Source: JASUTC01 sp035447925
GTDB lineage: Bacteria; Thermotogota; Thermotogae; MWEM01
Assembly: GCA_035447925.1 (NCBI GenBank)
Contig: DAOTHY010000002.1
Coordinates: 84,861 to 148,860, forward strand
Direction: 5' to 3'
Length of the DNA: 64,000 nucleotides
In this document: one piece after another, positions 26,491 to 35,153 of the stretch
Layout: every line of letters starts with the position of its first letter
Position numbering within the stretch: position 1 is the stretch's first letter
Notes under the pieces: generated by a model
Told to the model about the DNA's origin: nothing
The model's input: the letters and a program-made list of their open reading frames with translations, nothing else
Databases searched by the model: none
Position numbers and translations under genes: made by a program

Positions 26491-27720
26491 ATGAAACGTA
26501 TTGCAATTACCGGGTTAGGAACCGTTAATCCCGTTGCCAACAATATTATGGATTTCACAAAAGCGCTTAAGCAGGAAAGAAGCGGTATAGATCTCATTCG
26601 ATCTTTTGATGCCAGTGAAATTCCGGTAAAAATTGCCGGAGAAATTCAAGACTTCGATCCTAAACAATACATGGATAGGCGAAAGGCTAAGAAATTTGAC
26701 CGCTTTCTTCAGCTGGGACTTGCAGCAACCAAGCAAGCCTATGAAGATGCAAAATTGAATGAATCGGATGACTGGAAAGAATCGGGCGCAGTAACCGTTT
26801 CATCAGGCATCGGCGGGGTTCATACCGAAATGAGAGAATTTTACGAGTTATACCAAAACGGTCCAAGATATGTAAGTCCGTTTATGATTCCGATGATCAT
26901 CACCAATATGATGGCTGGTGTTATTGCGATGGAGTATGGGTTAAACGGACCCAATTTTGCACCGGTTAGCGCCTGTGCTTCGTCACTTCACTCATTAATA
27001 ACCGGTGCCATGTTAATCGAGACGGGTAAATGTGAGGTGGCCATTACGGGTGGTGTAGACGCAGCGGTTACACTGCCTGGTATTATCGGCTTTGCAAATA
27101 TGATGGCTTTATCAAGAAGGAATGATTTCCCACAAAAAGCCAGCAGACCATTTGATAAACAACGAGATGGATTTGTTATGAGTGAAGGGAGCGGCGTCAT
27201 CGTTCTGGAGAGTGAAGAACATGCCAAAAAAAGGAACGCTCGCATATATGGTTATCTGAAGGGCTATGGCATGTCGGCGGATGCTCATGATTACAGTGCA
27301 TCAGATCCCGAAGGAAAAGGCCCATCACTTGCCATACGACGAGCGTTGGATTGCGCTCAGTTATCACCTGAATCAATTGAATTAATTAACACCCACGGAA
27401 CCGGGACACCGGTTGGAGATGTTTCCGAAGGAAAAGCCGTTCAGAACGTTTTTATCAATCATAGACCGCTCATTCAGTCAACTAAAACCCTTATCGGACA
27501 TACCATCGCGGGATCCGGTGCCATTGAAACCATAGCAGGGATTTTGCAAGCAAGAGAAGGCTTTATTCACGGGATGCCAAATCTCAATGAGCCTGATGAT
27601 GATTTAAAAGACTTAAATTTTGTCTATCAGAAACAACAATACCCAATTCATCTCTTTATGAAAAATTCCTTTGGTTTTGGTGGACAAAATGCATCGATTA
27701 TTGTAGAGGTGAACTCATGA
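26491..27720 (+). CDS. fabF: beta-ketoacyl-ACP synthase II
   Basis: Condensing enzyme that extends acyl-ACP with malonyl-ACP. Counted from ATG 26488: Cys-His-His triad C163 (VSACASS), H303 (NTHGTGTP) and H338 (KTLIGHTIAGSGAIE), with K333. About 410 residues. The ATG at 26491 is preferred because GGGAGA ends 4 nt before it, while the ATG at 26488 abuts it. Overlaps fabZ by 4 nt. Confidence 0.96.
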   Translation: MKRIAITGLGTVNPVANNIMDFTKALKQERSGIDLIRSFDASEIPVKIAGEIQDFDPKQYMDRRKAKKFDRFLQLGLAATKQAYEDAKLNESDDWKESGAVTVSSGIGGVHTEMREFYELYQNGPRYVSPFMIPMIITNMMAGVIAMEYGLNGPNFAPVSACASSLHSLITGAMLIETGKCEVAITGGVDAAVTLPGIIGFANMMALSRRNDFPQKASRPFDKQRDGFVMSEGSGVIVLESEEHAKKRNARIYGYLKGYGMSADAHDYSASDPEGKGPSLAIRRALDCAQLSPESIELINTHGTGTPVGDVSEGKAVQNVFINHRPLIQSTKTLIGHTIAGSGAIETIAGILQAREGFIHGMPNLNEPDDDLKDLNFVYQKQQYPIHLFMKNSFGFGGQNASIIVEVNS

Positions 27721-28157
27721 AAATCATGAATATTGAAGAAATAAAAAAAATATTGCCCCATCGCTATCCTTTTCTTTTTGTGGACGGCGTCCAAGAACTG
27801 AATGATGACAAGATCATAGCTCATAAAAACTGCACGGTTAATGAACCTTTTTTTCAAGGTCATTTTCCGGAATACCCGATATTTCCAGGGGTACTCCAAA
27901 TAGAAGGATTGGCACAGGTAGCTGGAATCTTTATTAAGAATAAATACAAGGAGGAATTCTCCGAATCGTATATTCCCCTGTTTTTAGGAATTGATAAAGC
28001 CCGATTTAAAAAAGAAATCAGACCGGGTGATGTCATACAATACGAAATCAAATTGGATGAAAGAAGAGAGTCGATTTTTTTTGTTTCGGGAAAAATAACC
28101 TGCGAAGATAAGTTGTGTACAAAAGCCAGACTAATGTTAGGATTCAAGGAAGAATAA
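27717..28157 (+). CDS. fabZ: 3-hydroxyacyl-ACP dehydratase
   Basis: 146-residue hot-dog-fold dehydratase of fatty acid synthesis. Catalytic H49 in FFQGHFP and E63 in FPGVLQIEGLAQ; the N-terminal LPHRYPFLFVD is also typical of FabZ. Begins at ATG 27717 in the fabF stop (ATGA); ATG 27726 is a possible alternative. Followed 24 nt later by the acyl carrier protein. Confidence 0.96.
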   Translation: MKIMNIEEIKKILPHRYPFLFVDGVQELNDDKIIAHKNCTVNEPFFQGHFPEYPIFPGVLQIEGLAQVAGIFIKNKYKEEFSESYIPLFLGIDKARFKKEIRPGDVIQYEIKLDERRESIFFVSGKITCEDKLCTKARLMLGFKEE

Positions 28158-28181
28158 ATATCATTCGAAAGGAGTTTATCT

Positions 28182-28427
28182 ATGACAAAAGAAGAAATAT
28201 TCGACAAAGTAAAAGAAACCTTGATTGAAAATCTCGATTTAGAAAATCCTCAAATTACGTTGAATTCGAATTTGCAGGAAGATTTAGATGCCACCTCTTT
28301 AGAATTGGTAGACTTGGCTATGGATTTGGAAAAAGCCCTGGACACGAGAATTGAACTGGAAGAACTGACCGATATCGTCACCGTAGGAGATGTGGTAGAG
28401 CTCATTTTGAACAAACACAACGCATAA
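28182..28427 (+). CDS. acpP: acyl carrier protein, with Thr in place of Asp before the modified Ser
   Basis: 81 residues of the acidic four-helix carrier protein. The 4'-phosphopantetheine attachment site is S39 in LDATSLELVDL. Nearly all ACPs have Asp directly before this Ser (DSL); here it is Thr. The rest (acidic helix II, VTVGDVVELI) is normal. It is in the fabF-fabZ operon, so a role in fatty acid synthesis is the simplest reading, but a specialised carrier is possible. Good ribosome binding site (AAAGGAG). Confidence 0.92.
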   Translation: MTKEEIFDKVKETLIENLDLENPQITLNSNLQEDLDATSLELVDLAMDLEKALDTRIELEELTDIVTVGDVVELILNKHNA

Positions 28428-28451
28428 AGACCCTTAACGGGGTCTTTTTTT
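28426..28451 (+). terminator. terminator after acpP
   Basis: AAAGACCC / GGGGTCTTT hairpin with a run of T. The following 180 nt up to the next gene are AT-rich and show nothing else that I can support. Confidence 0.85.
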
Positions 28452-28636
28452 ATGGTGGAGTTCAATGAAACAATGAAGATAATTGCATTTATTTTTATTT
28501 TTTTTCAAGTTTTCATAATTACTGTTTGATTGTATTTGTTTAGTCTTTGAAAATGCGCATGATAATCTTTTAAAAAGAATGGTATTTATTGTAAAATAAC
28601 GTGGTGATCATTTAAATCAAAGGGGAGGAATGCGAA

Positions 28637-29797
28637 ATAAGAAAAGTCAAACAACCCAAGAAGAGAATACAAGCCAGAAATTACGAAGGGATCATTTTTC
28701 TTGCCCTATTCATGCTCATTTTAGTTCCGATGCTATCCGTCATGGGAACGGCAAATTTTTTCCAGACCATGATGCTTACTGCTCATGATTTACTCATCAA
28801 TACGGTATTTTTTTTGATGGCTGTTGCAGTGCTAACGGGCGCTGTTTCAGGTATGTTTTCTGAATTCGGTGTGATCCACATACTCGATAAAATGTTGAAA
28901 TTTCTGATGAAACCCTTGTTCAATCTACCGGGAATAGCTGTAGTTGGTGTCATTACCACGTATTTTTCTGATAATCCTGCCATTATCAGTTTGACAAAAG
29001 ACAGGAATTTTCTCAGATTTTTTCGTAAATGGCAATTACCACTTTTATGCAACCTGGGTACATCCTTTGGGATGGGATTGCTGATCAGCACATTCATGAT
29101 CGCCCAAAGTACCAAAGTAGGACACTCTGTTTTCATTCCAGTATTTATAGGCAATCTCGGCGCTTTAATCGGAAGCATCATCAGTGTTCGAATGATGGCT
29201 CACTTTTCAAAAAAGGAGATAGGGGATGATCAGGATGATTTTGAGGATTCCTCTAATATATCCGACAAAAGAACAGTAAGAGAAGGCAGTGTGTTCCACC
29301 GACTACTTGCAGCAATCTTAGAAGGTGGAAGGGTAGGCGTAGAAATTGGAATGGGAATCATCCCCGGAGTGCTTATTGTTAGCACCTTTGTCATGATGTT
29401 GACCTATGGCCCGAAAGATGCTGTGATGGGATATCAGGGAATTGCATATGAAGGTGTACCGGTTTTACCTTGGCTGGGAGAAAAAATATTTCCAATCATT
29501 AAATTTCTTTTCGGTTTTAATTCTTCTGAGTTATTGGCATTCCCTTTAACCTCGTTGGGTTCAAGTGGTGCTGCCCTTGCACTTGTCCCTAATTTCATCG
29601 AAAACGGTATTTTAGGAAATAATGAAATAGCAGTATTTACGGCCATGGGAATGTGCTGGAGTGGTTATCTTTCCACGCATATAGCAATGATGGATGCACT
29701 CGGATATAGAAATCTTACCAATAAAGCCATATTAAGTCACACCGTAGGAGGATTATTTGCCGGTGTAACAGCCCATTTTCTCATGTTGATCTTTTAG
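28637..29797 (+). CDS. Gate-domain (nucleoside-recognition) membrane protein, apparent AUA start
   Basis: About 386 residues with two Gate-like halves: FLMAVAVLTGAVSGMFSE...SDNPAIISL and VEIGMGIIPGVLIVSTF...LGSSGAALALVP. Related to the nucleoside-recognition/spore-maturation (SpmA/B-like) membrane proteins, whose substrates are mostly unknown. The frame has no ATG, GTG or TTG between its upstream stop (28613) and 28712, and starting at 28712 would cut into the first membrane segment without a ribosome binding site. GGGGAGG lies 8 nt before an in-frame ATA (28637), which would give an N-terminus xRKVKQPKKRIQARNYEG, then the membrane helix. An out-of-frame ATG lies at 28630. Confidence 0.75.
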   Translation: MRKVKQPKKRIQARNYEGIIFLALFMLILVPMLSVMGTANFFQTMMLTAHDLLINTVFFLMAVAVLTGAVSGMFSEFGVIHILDKMLKFLMKPLFNLPGIAVVGVITTYFSDNPAIISLTKDRNFLRFFRKWQLPLLCNLGTSFGMGLLISTFMIAQSTKVGHSVFIPVFIGNLGALIGSIISVRMMAHFSKKEIGDDQDDFEDSSNISDKRTVREGSVFHRLLAAILEGGRVGVEIGMGIIPGVLIVSTFVMMLTYGPKDAVMGYQGIAYEGVPVLPWLGEKIFPIIKFLFGFNSSELLAFPLTSLGSSGAALALVPNFIENGILGNNEIAVFTAMGMCWSGYLSTHIAMMDALGYRNLTNKAILSHTVGGLFAGVTAHFLMLIF

Positions 29798-29829
29798 TTC
29801 TCATCAGGACCGGTTAAGGAGGTTTTTGT

Positions 29830-30342
29830 ATGAAAGGATATGTTCAAATTTATACGGGAAATGGCAAGGGAAAGACGACAGCAGCTCTAGGATTGAGTTT
29901 AAGAGCGGTTTGTGCGGGGAAAAAGGTATTTTTTGGACAGTTTGTCAAAGGTATGAAATACAGTGAATTGAACGCCACCGACATGCTAAACGGATTCGAA
30001 ATCAGGCAATATGGCAGGAACTGTTTTATTCAAAGAGAACCAGAAGAAGAAGATATCCGATTGGCTAAGGAAGGGCTTTCTGATCTTCGTGAAAAAGTAA
30101 TTTCCGGTATTTACGATGTTGTTGTAATGGATGAATTAAATATCGCTCTTTTTTACAAACTTTTTGATATCAAAGATGTTTTAAATATCATTCGTGAAAA
30201 ACATGAAAAGACAGAAATTATTATTACGGGCAGGTATGCACCGGATGAATTGATCGAGGTCGCTGATCTGGTAACCGAAATGAAAGAGATCAAACACTAT
30301 TATCAGCAAGGGGTACAAGCCAGAGAAGGCATTGAAAAATGA
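29830..30342 (+). CDS. cobO: cob(I)alamin adenosyltransferase, CobO/BtuR type
   Basis: 170 residues with P-loop GNGKGKTT (10-17) and the family motifs VVMDELNIALFY and ITGRYAPDELIEVADLVTEM. Transfers the adenosyl group of ATP to cob(I)alamin, making coenzyme B12. Its position before methylmalonyl-CoA epimerase fits a role in supplying methylmalonyl-CoA mutase, although no mutase gene lies in the window. Ribosome binding site AAGGAGG. Confidence 0.94.
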   Translation: MKGYVQIYTGNGKGKTTAALGLSLRAVCAGKKVFFGQFVKGMKYSELNATDMLNGFEIRQYGRNCFIQREPEEEDIRLAKEGLSDLREKVISGIYDVVVMDELNIALFYKLFDIKDVLNIIREKHEKTEIIITGRYAPDELIEVADLVTEMKEIKHYYQQGVQAREGIEK

Positions 30343-30345
30343 ATG

Positions 30346-30354
30346 TGCTATAAT
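30346..30354 (+). promoter_or_regulatory. extended -10 promoter for the epimerase-carboxyltransferase-glyA genes
   Basis: TGCTATAAT just after the cobO stop, 29 nt before the epimerase start. Confidence 0.55.
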
Positions 30355-30382
30355 CTGCATAACAATAAACGGGAGGATGAAG

Positions 30383-30790
30383 ATGAGTGTAACGAAAATC
30401 GATCACATTGGCATTGCAGTGGAATCGATAGAAGAATCGTTGAAATTGTACCAAGATGCATTAAAAATGAACTACAAAGGGATCGAAGAGATACCTGAAA
30501 GGGCTTTAAAGACCGCTTTTATTCAAGCTGGAGACTCGATGATCGAATTGCTCGAACCGACTTCAGAACAAAGTACAGTTGCAAAATTTATTGAAAAAAA
30601 AGGGCCTGGAATTCATCATATCGCTCTTCATGTTCAGAACATCACACAAACCATGGAATCGCTAAAGGAAAAGGGATATCGATTGCTCTCAGATGTGCCT
30701 GAAAAGGGAGCTCACGGAACAAAGGTCGTCTTTTTGCACCCAAAAAGTACCAACGGTGTTCTTTTAGAATTAGTAGAATCAGAACATTAA
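30383..30790 (+). CDS. mce: methylmalonyl-CoA epimerase
   Basis: 135-residue vicinal-oxygen-chelate protein that interconverts (R)- and (S)-methylmalonyl-CoA. Metal ligands visible: H8 (IDHIGIAV), H79 (GIHHIALHV) and E129 (LLELVE), with a proximal acidic site at E55. Start ATG 30383 has GGGAGG 6 nt upstream; the in-frame ATG at 30332 lies inside cobO. Lies 13 nt before mmdA. Confidence 0.94.
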   Translation: MSVTKIDHIGIAVESIEESLKLYQDALKMNYKGIEEIPERALKTAFIQAGDSMIELLEPTSEQSTVAKFIEKKGPGIHHIALHVQNITQTMESLKEKGYRLLSDVPEKGAHGTKVVFLHPKSTNGVLLELVESEH

Positions 30791-30803
30791 TGGAAGGATG
30801 AGA

Positions 30804-32363
30804 ATGATGTCAACAATGAATGAATTGATAGACGCCTTCAAAAAGAAAAATGCGGAAATAGAACAAGGAGGCGGACCAAAACGAATTGAGAAGCAGCATA
30901 AAAGCGGTAAATTAACTGCAAGAGAAAGAATCAGTATATTACTTGATGACCATTCTTTTGTGGAAATTGACAAATTTGTTAAACATCGATGCGATAATTT
31001 TGGAATGGAAAAAATGGAAATTCCGGCTGATGCTGTTATAACCGGTATAGGAACCATCAACGGAAAAAAAGTTGCGGTTTTCTCTCAAGATTTCACAGTA
31101 ATGGGTGGATCTTTAGGAGAGATGCATGCCAAAAAAATCATGAAAATGCAAGATCTTGCATTAAAAATGGGGATTCCAATCATCGGTATTAACGATTCAG
31201 GTGGAGCCAGGATACAAGAAGCAGTTGATGCCCTCTTTGGATACGGTGGAATCTTCTTCAGAAACACCAGGGCTTCAGGTGTCATTCCGCAAATCTCCAT
31301 TATCATGGGACCATGTGCAGGAGGTGCTGTCTATTCACCTGCTATCACTGATTTTGTCATCATGGTCGATCAGAATGCCAAGATGTTCATCACCGGTCCA
31401 CAAGTGATTAAAGCTGTAACCGGTGAAGAAGTCTCTCAGGAAGATTTGGGTGGAGCAACAGTTCATAATTCGAAGAGCGGTAATGCACACTTTTTAGCAG
31501 AGTCAGATGAAAAAGCATTACAACTTTGCCGTGAATTAATTGATTATTTACCTTCTAATAATATTGAACAACCGGATAACAAAAACTCGGGGTCTCCATA
31601 TACCCTTTCCAATTCTCAAGACATTGCTCAAATTATCCCCGGGGACATGAAAAAGGGTTATGATGTCAGAAATGTTATCAAGAGCGTTGTCGATGAAGAA
31701 CACTTCTTTGAAGTCCATGCTTTATATGCTCCAAATATCGTAACGGGATTCGCCAGAATTGGAGGTTATACAGTCGGAGTTGTTGCCAATCAACCCAAAG
31801 TATGGGCTGGAAGCCTTGACATCAACGCATCGGATAAGGGTGCTCGTTTTATCCGTTTTCTTGATGCCTTTAACATCCCAATATTAACCTTTGTTGACAC
31901 ACCCGGATTTCTTCCAGGAACCAATCAGGAATTTAACGGCATAATCCGGCATGGAGCAAAGTTACTTTACGCTTATAGTGAATCCACTGTTCCCAAAATC
32001 ACCCTCATTCTCAGAAAAGCTTACGGAGGAGCATACATTGCCATGGGGAGTCAACATCTGGGAGCGGATTTAGTATTTGCCTTGCCAAGTGCTCAAATTG
32101 CAGTCATGGGTCCTGAAGGAGCGGCAAATGTCATATTCAGAAAAGAAATTGAAGGTTCTCAGAATCCGGAAGCCACCCGAATGGAAAAGATCGAAGAATA
32201 CAAAGATCGGTTTGCTAACCCCTATCAGGCAGCTTCAAGAGGATATGTGGATGCGATTGTATCTCCTGAGGAAGTAAGAGAACAATTATATCGGGCTATA
32301 AAAATCACTGAAACAAAAGCAGAGGCAGTTCCAGAAAAAAAACACGGAAACATACCTCTTTAA
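30804..32363 (+). CDS. mmdA: methylmalonyl-CoA decarboxylase / propionyl-CoA carboxylase carboxyltransferase subunit
   Basis: About 519 residues with two crotonase-like halves: GGSLGEMHAKK, SGGARIQEAVDALFGYGGI and MGPCAGGAVYSPAITDF in the first, VDTPGFLPG and RKAYGGAYIAMGSQHLGAD in the second. It moves a carboxyl group between biotin and propionyl-/methylmalonyl-CoA. Downstream delta-like and biotin-carrier genes point to a decarboxylase-type complex. The Na+-pumping beta subunit is missing here, so the complex may instead act in carboxyl transfer, or beta may be elsewhere. The start is ATG 30804 or 30807 (GGAAGG). Confidence 0.93.
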   Translation: MMSTMNELIDAFKKKNAEIEQGGGPKRIEKQHKSGKLTARERISILLDDHSFVEIDKFVKHRCDNFGMEKMEIPADAVITGIGTINGKKVAVFSQDFTVMGGSLGEMHAKKIMKMQDLALKMGIPIIGINDSGGARIQEAVDALFGYGGIFFRNTRASGVIPQISIIMGPCAGGAVYSPAITDFVIMVDQNAKMFITGPQVIKAVTGEEVSQEDLGGATVHNSKSGNAHFLAESDEKALQLCRELIDYLPSNNIEQPDNKNSGSPYTLSNSQDIAQIIPGDMKKGYDVRNVIKSVVDEEHFFEVHALYAPNIVTGFARIGGYTVGVVANQPKVWAGSLDINASDKGARFIRFLDAFNIPILTFVDTPGFLPGTNQEFNGIIRHGAKLLYAYSESTVPKITLILRKAYGGAYIAMGSQHLGADLVFALPSAQIAVMGPEGAANVIFRKEIEGSQNPEATRMEKIEEYKDRFANPYQAASRGYVDAIVSPEEVREQLYRAIKITETKAEAVPEKKHGNIPL

Positions 32364-32389
32364 ATCAAAGATGATAAAGGATTGATTCG

Positions 32390-32749
32390 ATGGATGTAGG
32401 AACCATTTCTTTAGTGGGTATTAGTGTTGTCTTTTTTACATTTGTAGTTTTATTTTTCCTGTTTAAATTATTGGCAATTGTTTTCGGAGATAAAAAAAAG
32501 GATCAAATGGTATCTGCAGACGCATCCAGCCCTCTGAAACAAGATACTTCGCCAATAGCAAAAAATGTGTCTGAAGAAAACGATACAGAACTATTGGCCG
32601 TAATTTCTGCGGCCATCACCGCTTATACCTCAGAAGAAGCGAGAATAATCGCTGTTAGAGAAAGGCCATCCGTTCAAAATTTGGGATGGAAAAACCAAAG
32701 AGTAAAAATTTGGAGACCGCTTAGAAAAGGAGTTAAAAGAGTATGGTAA
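32390..32749 (+). CDS. OadG/MmdD-like small membrane subunit
   Basis: 119 residues: one N-terminal membrane helix (about 6-32), a charged linker, then AVISAAITAYT and a basic tail with KIWRP. This is the layout of the gamma/delta subunits of Na+-translocating decarboxylases, which help to assemble the complex at the membrane. Lies between mmdA and the biotin carrier gene and overlaps the latter by 7 nt. Confidence 0.85.
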   Translation: MDVGTISLVGISVVFFTFVVLFFLFKLLAIVFGDKKKDQMVSADASSPLKQDTSPIAKNVSEENDTELLAVISAAITAYTSEEARIIAVRERPSVQNLGWKNQRVKIWRPLRKGVKRVW

Positions 32750-33162
32750 AAAAATACAACATACGGGTAAATGGCAAAGCATACGAGGTTGAAGTTGAAG
32801 AGATGGGTTCACATCAGTCAGTTCAACAGGGTCAAACTATACAGACAGTTTCTCAAGTACAACAGACCCCCCAAACTCAACAACCGAAACCAGTCAGCAA
32901 ACCAGCTCAAAGTGAACCCAAAAAAGAAACGGCGGCTGACCAAGGCGCTCATTCATCCATTGACGCTCCCATGTCCGGATTAGTCATAGATGTGAAAGTC
33001 AAAAAAGGAGACAATGTTAAACAAGGGGACAAACTATTGGTATTGGAAGCCATGAAGATGGAAAACGATATTGTCAGTGATGTTTCAGGAATCATTGATG
33101 AAGTCCACTGTAAAAAGGGAGACAATGTAGAAACCGGTGAAACATTAATCACCATATCATAA
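32743..33162 (+). CDS. biotin carboxyl carrier subunit
   Basis: 139 residues. N-terminal YNIRVNGKAYEVEVEE, a flexible Q/P-rich linker (about 25-66), then a biotinyl domain with the modified K105 in LEAMKMEN. Carries the carboxyl group between active sites of the mmdA complex. A biotin ligase is not in the window. Confidence 0.94.
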   Translation: MVKKYNIRVNGKAYEVEVEEMGSHQSVQQGQTIQTVSQVQQTPQTQQPKPVSKPAQSEPKKETAADQGAHSSIDAPMSGLVIDVKVKKGDNVKQGDKLLVLEAMKMENDIVSDVSGIIDEVHCKKGDNVETGETLITIS

Positions 33163-33186
33163 AATACAAAAAAAGGGGATGGTTTT

Positions 33187-34452
33187 ATGTGGGAAGCACT
33201 TAGCCAGAATGATTCTCAAATGTATGAAATCTTTCAAAAAGAATTAAATAGACAAGAAACCGGTTTAGAATTAATCGCCTCTGAGAATTTCGCATCAGTT
33301 CCCGTGATGGAAGCAATGGGCAGTGTATTGACCAATAAATATGCCGAAGGTTATCCAAAAAAAAGATATTACGGTGGATGTGTATTTGTCGATCAGGCTG
33401 AACAGCTAGCCAGAGACAGGGCTAAAGAACTTTTTAATTGTAAATTTGCAAACGTCCAACCTCATTCCGGCTCTCAAGCCAACATGGGTGTTTACTTTGC
33501 AATAGCAGAACCTGGCGATACCATTATGGGAATGTCCTTAAGCCACGGTGGCCATTTAACGCATGGAGCAAGTGTCAATTTTTCCGGAAAAATTTATCAT
33601 TCGGTTCAATACGGTGTCAAGTTGGATACAGAACAAATTGACTATGATGAAGTGGAACGACTTGCATTAGAACACAAACCCAAGATTATTGTTGCAGGTG
33701 GCAGCGCTTATTCCAGAATTATTGACTTTAAACGTTTCAGAGAAATAGCCGATCAGATCAATGCTTACTTTGTTGTAGATATGGCACATTTTGCAGGATT
33801 GGTTGCCGCTGGATTATACCCAAATCCGCTGGATTACGCCCATGTCGTCACAAGCACCACGCATAAAACACTCCGAGGGCCCAGAGGCGGACTCATCTTA
33901 ACCAACGACAAAGACCTCTACAAAGCCATCAATAAAACCATCTTCCCCGGTATTCAGGGCGGTCCTTTAATGCATATCATTGCAGCCAAAGCAGTAAGTT
34001 TCTTGGAAGCCCTTCAACCCTCTTTTAAAGACTATCAAAAACGTGTCAAGGAAAATGCTTCAGAACTGGCATCTGAACTTGAAAAAAGAGGATTGAGGAT
34101 TGTTTCCGGAGGGACTGATACCCATGTATTCTTGGTCGATTTAACACCGATGAATGTTACAGGTAAAGCAGTAGAAAATGGACTTGAAGAAGTCAACATT
34201 ACTGTCAATAAAAACACGATTCCAGATGAAAAACTCTCACCATTTGTTACCAGCGGGATTCGCATCGGTACCCCTGCCATCACCACTCGTGGCATGGGAC
34301 TTGAAGAAATGCCATTGATTGCCGATATCATTGTAACAGCCATTAAATCAATGAATGAAGAAGGAGAAATTGAAGAACAAGTTAGAGATGAACTTGTAAA
34401 AAAAGTTCAATCTATGTGTGCACAATTTCCACTTTACAAAAATAAAGTATAA
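33187..34452 (+). CDS. glyA: serine hydroxymethyltransferase
   Basis: PLP enzyme that interconverts serine and glycine with tetrahydrofolate. 421 residues; Schiff-base lysine K227 in TSTTHKTLRGPRGG, substrate and cofactor motifs LIASENF (29-35), YAEGYPKKRYYGGC (52-65) and HSGSQAN (93-99). Start ATG 33187 after AAGGGG. It follows the carboxyltransferase genes by 24 nt and may be cotranscribed. Together with gcvPA/gcvPB it points to active C1 metabolism. Confidence 0.97.
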   Translation: MWEALSQNDSQMYEIFQKELNRQETGLELIASENFASVPVMEAMGSVLTNKYAEGYPKKRYYGGCVFVDQAEQLARDRAKELFNCKFANVQPHSGSQANMGVYFAIAEPGDTIMGMSLSHGGHLTHGASVNFSGKIYHSVQYGVKLDTEQIDYDEVERLALEHKPKIIVAGGSAYSRIIDFKRFREIADQINAYFVVDMAHFAGLVAAGLYPNPLDYAHVVTSTTHKTLRGPRGGLILTNDKDLYKAINKTIFPGIQGGPLMHIIAAKAVSFLEALQPSFKDYQKRVKENASELASELEKRGLRIVSGGTDTHVFLVDLTPMNVTGKAVENGLEEVNITVNKNTIPDEKLSPFVTSGIRIGTPAITTRGMGLEEMPLIADIIVTAIKSMNEEGEIEEQVRDELVKKVQSMCAQFPLYKNKV

Positions 34453-34464
34453 GGAGTCAAAAGA

Positions 34465-34785
34465 ATGATAATTACAACAACACCAACAGTAGAAGGCAGA
34501 AGAATAAAAGAATACAAAGGAATAGTCTGTGGCGAGGTCATTACCGGTGTTAATTTTGTAAAAGACTTTATGGCTGGAATAAGGGATTTCGTTGGTGGAA
34601 GATCCGCCAGTTATGAAAATGAATTGATTACAGCCAGGGAAAATGCATTGAGGGAAATGCATTCGAGAGCTCTTGAATTAGGAGCAAATGCGGTTGTTGG
34701 CGTCGATATAGATTATGAAGTCTTAGGCTCAAGCGGGAGCATGCTCATGGTAAGCAGCTCAGGAACCGCAGTTATTTTAGAATAA
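34465..34785 (+). CDS. YbjQ/UPF0145 family protein
   Basis: 106 residues with the whole UPF0145 pattern: TTTPTVEGRRIKEYKGIVCGE, a variable centre, then ARENALREMHSRALELGANAVVGVDIDYEV and a C-terminal GTAVILE. The family forms pentameric rings; its function is unknown. Immediately downstream of glyA (ribosome binding site AAGGAG). Confidence 0.9.
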   Translation: MIITTTPTVEGRRIKEYKGIVCGEVITGVNFVKDFMAGIRDFVGGRSASYENELITARENALREMHSRALELGANAVVGVDIDYEVLGSSGSMLMVSSSGTAVILE

Positions 34786-34800
34786 CGAGGTGTTTGTTGT

Positions 34801-35121
34801 ATGACCAGAAAACAAACTGCCGGATCCCTAACAGGCGGATTATTGCTGATTGGATTAGCGGTCATCATTCTTATCAAGGACGTATCCTTTTTCCCTTGGA
34901 TATTAGCCGTAATTGGAATCGCCATTTTACCGGGAAGCATCCTCAAAGAAGGCTGGCAACATGCACTTACTGCCTCTTCCTGGCTGATTGGCTTGGCGTT
35001 ATGTTTCCATTTTCATGTTTTTTGGCAAGGCATTTTAATCTTAATCGGTATTACGATGATATTAGAAGGACTTTTCCCAAAAAAACGACGAAAGCACAAT
35101 ATATTCGACGATGAGGGATAG
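34801..35121 (+). CDS. small membrane protein, LiaI/DUF5668-like
   Basis: 106 residues with three or four hydrophobic segments: TGGLLLIGLAVIILI, FFPWILAVIGIAILPGSI, SSWLIGLALCFHFHVFWQGILILIGITMIL. It ends with a basic-acidic tail (PKKRRKHNIFDDEG). The pattern resembles the membrane part of LiaI/LiaF-type envelope-stress proteins, but without a clear motif. Function unknown. Last gene of the glyA run, before a UUCG-capped terminator. Confidence 0.7.
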   Translation: MTRKQTAGSLTGGLLLIGLAVIILIKDVSFFPWILAVIGIAILPGSILKEGWQHALTASSWLIGLALCFHFHVFWQGILILIGITMILEGLFPKKRRKHNIFDDEG

Positions 35122-35123
35122 GC

Positions 35124-35152
35124 TATAGGAGGCTTCGGCCTCCTATAATTTT
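35124..35152 (+). terminator. UUCG-capped terminator between convergent genes
   Basis: 10-bp perfect stem TATAGGAGGC / GCCTCCTATA with a TTCG tetraloop followed by AATTTT. There is no T run on the minus strand, so it mainly serves the plus-strand genes. Confidence 0.85.
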
Positions 35153-35153
35153 C

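Noticed and set aside
34794..35114. 106-codon ORF in another frame over the small membrane protein
   Set aside because: It lacks a ribosome binding site and has an unlikely composition; the other frame has a clean hydrophobic pattern and a better start context.
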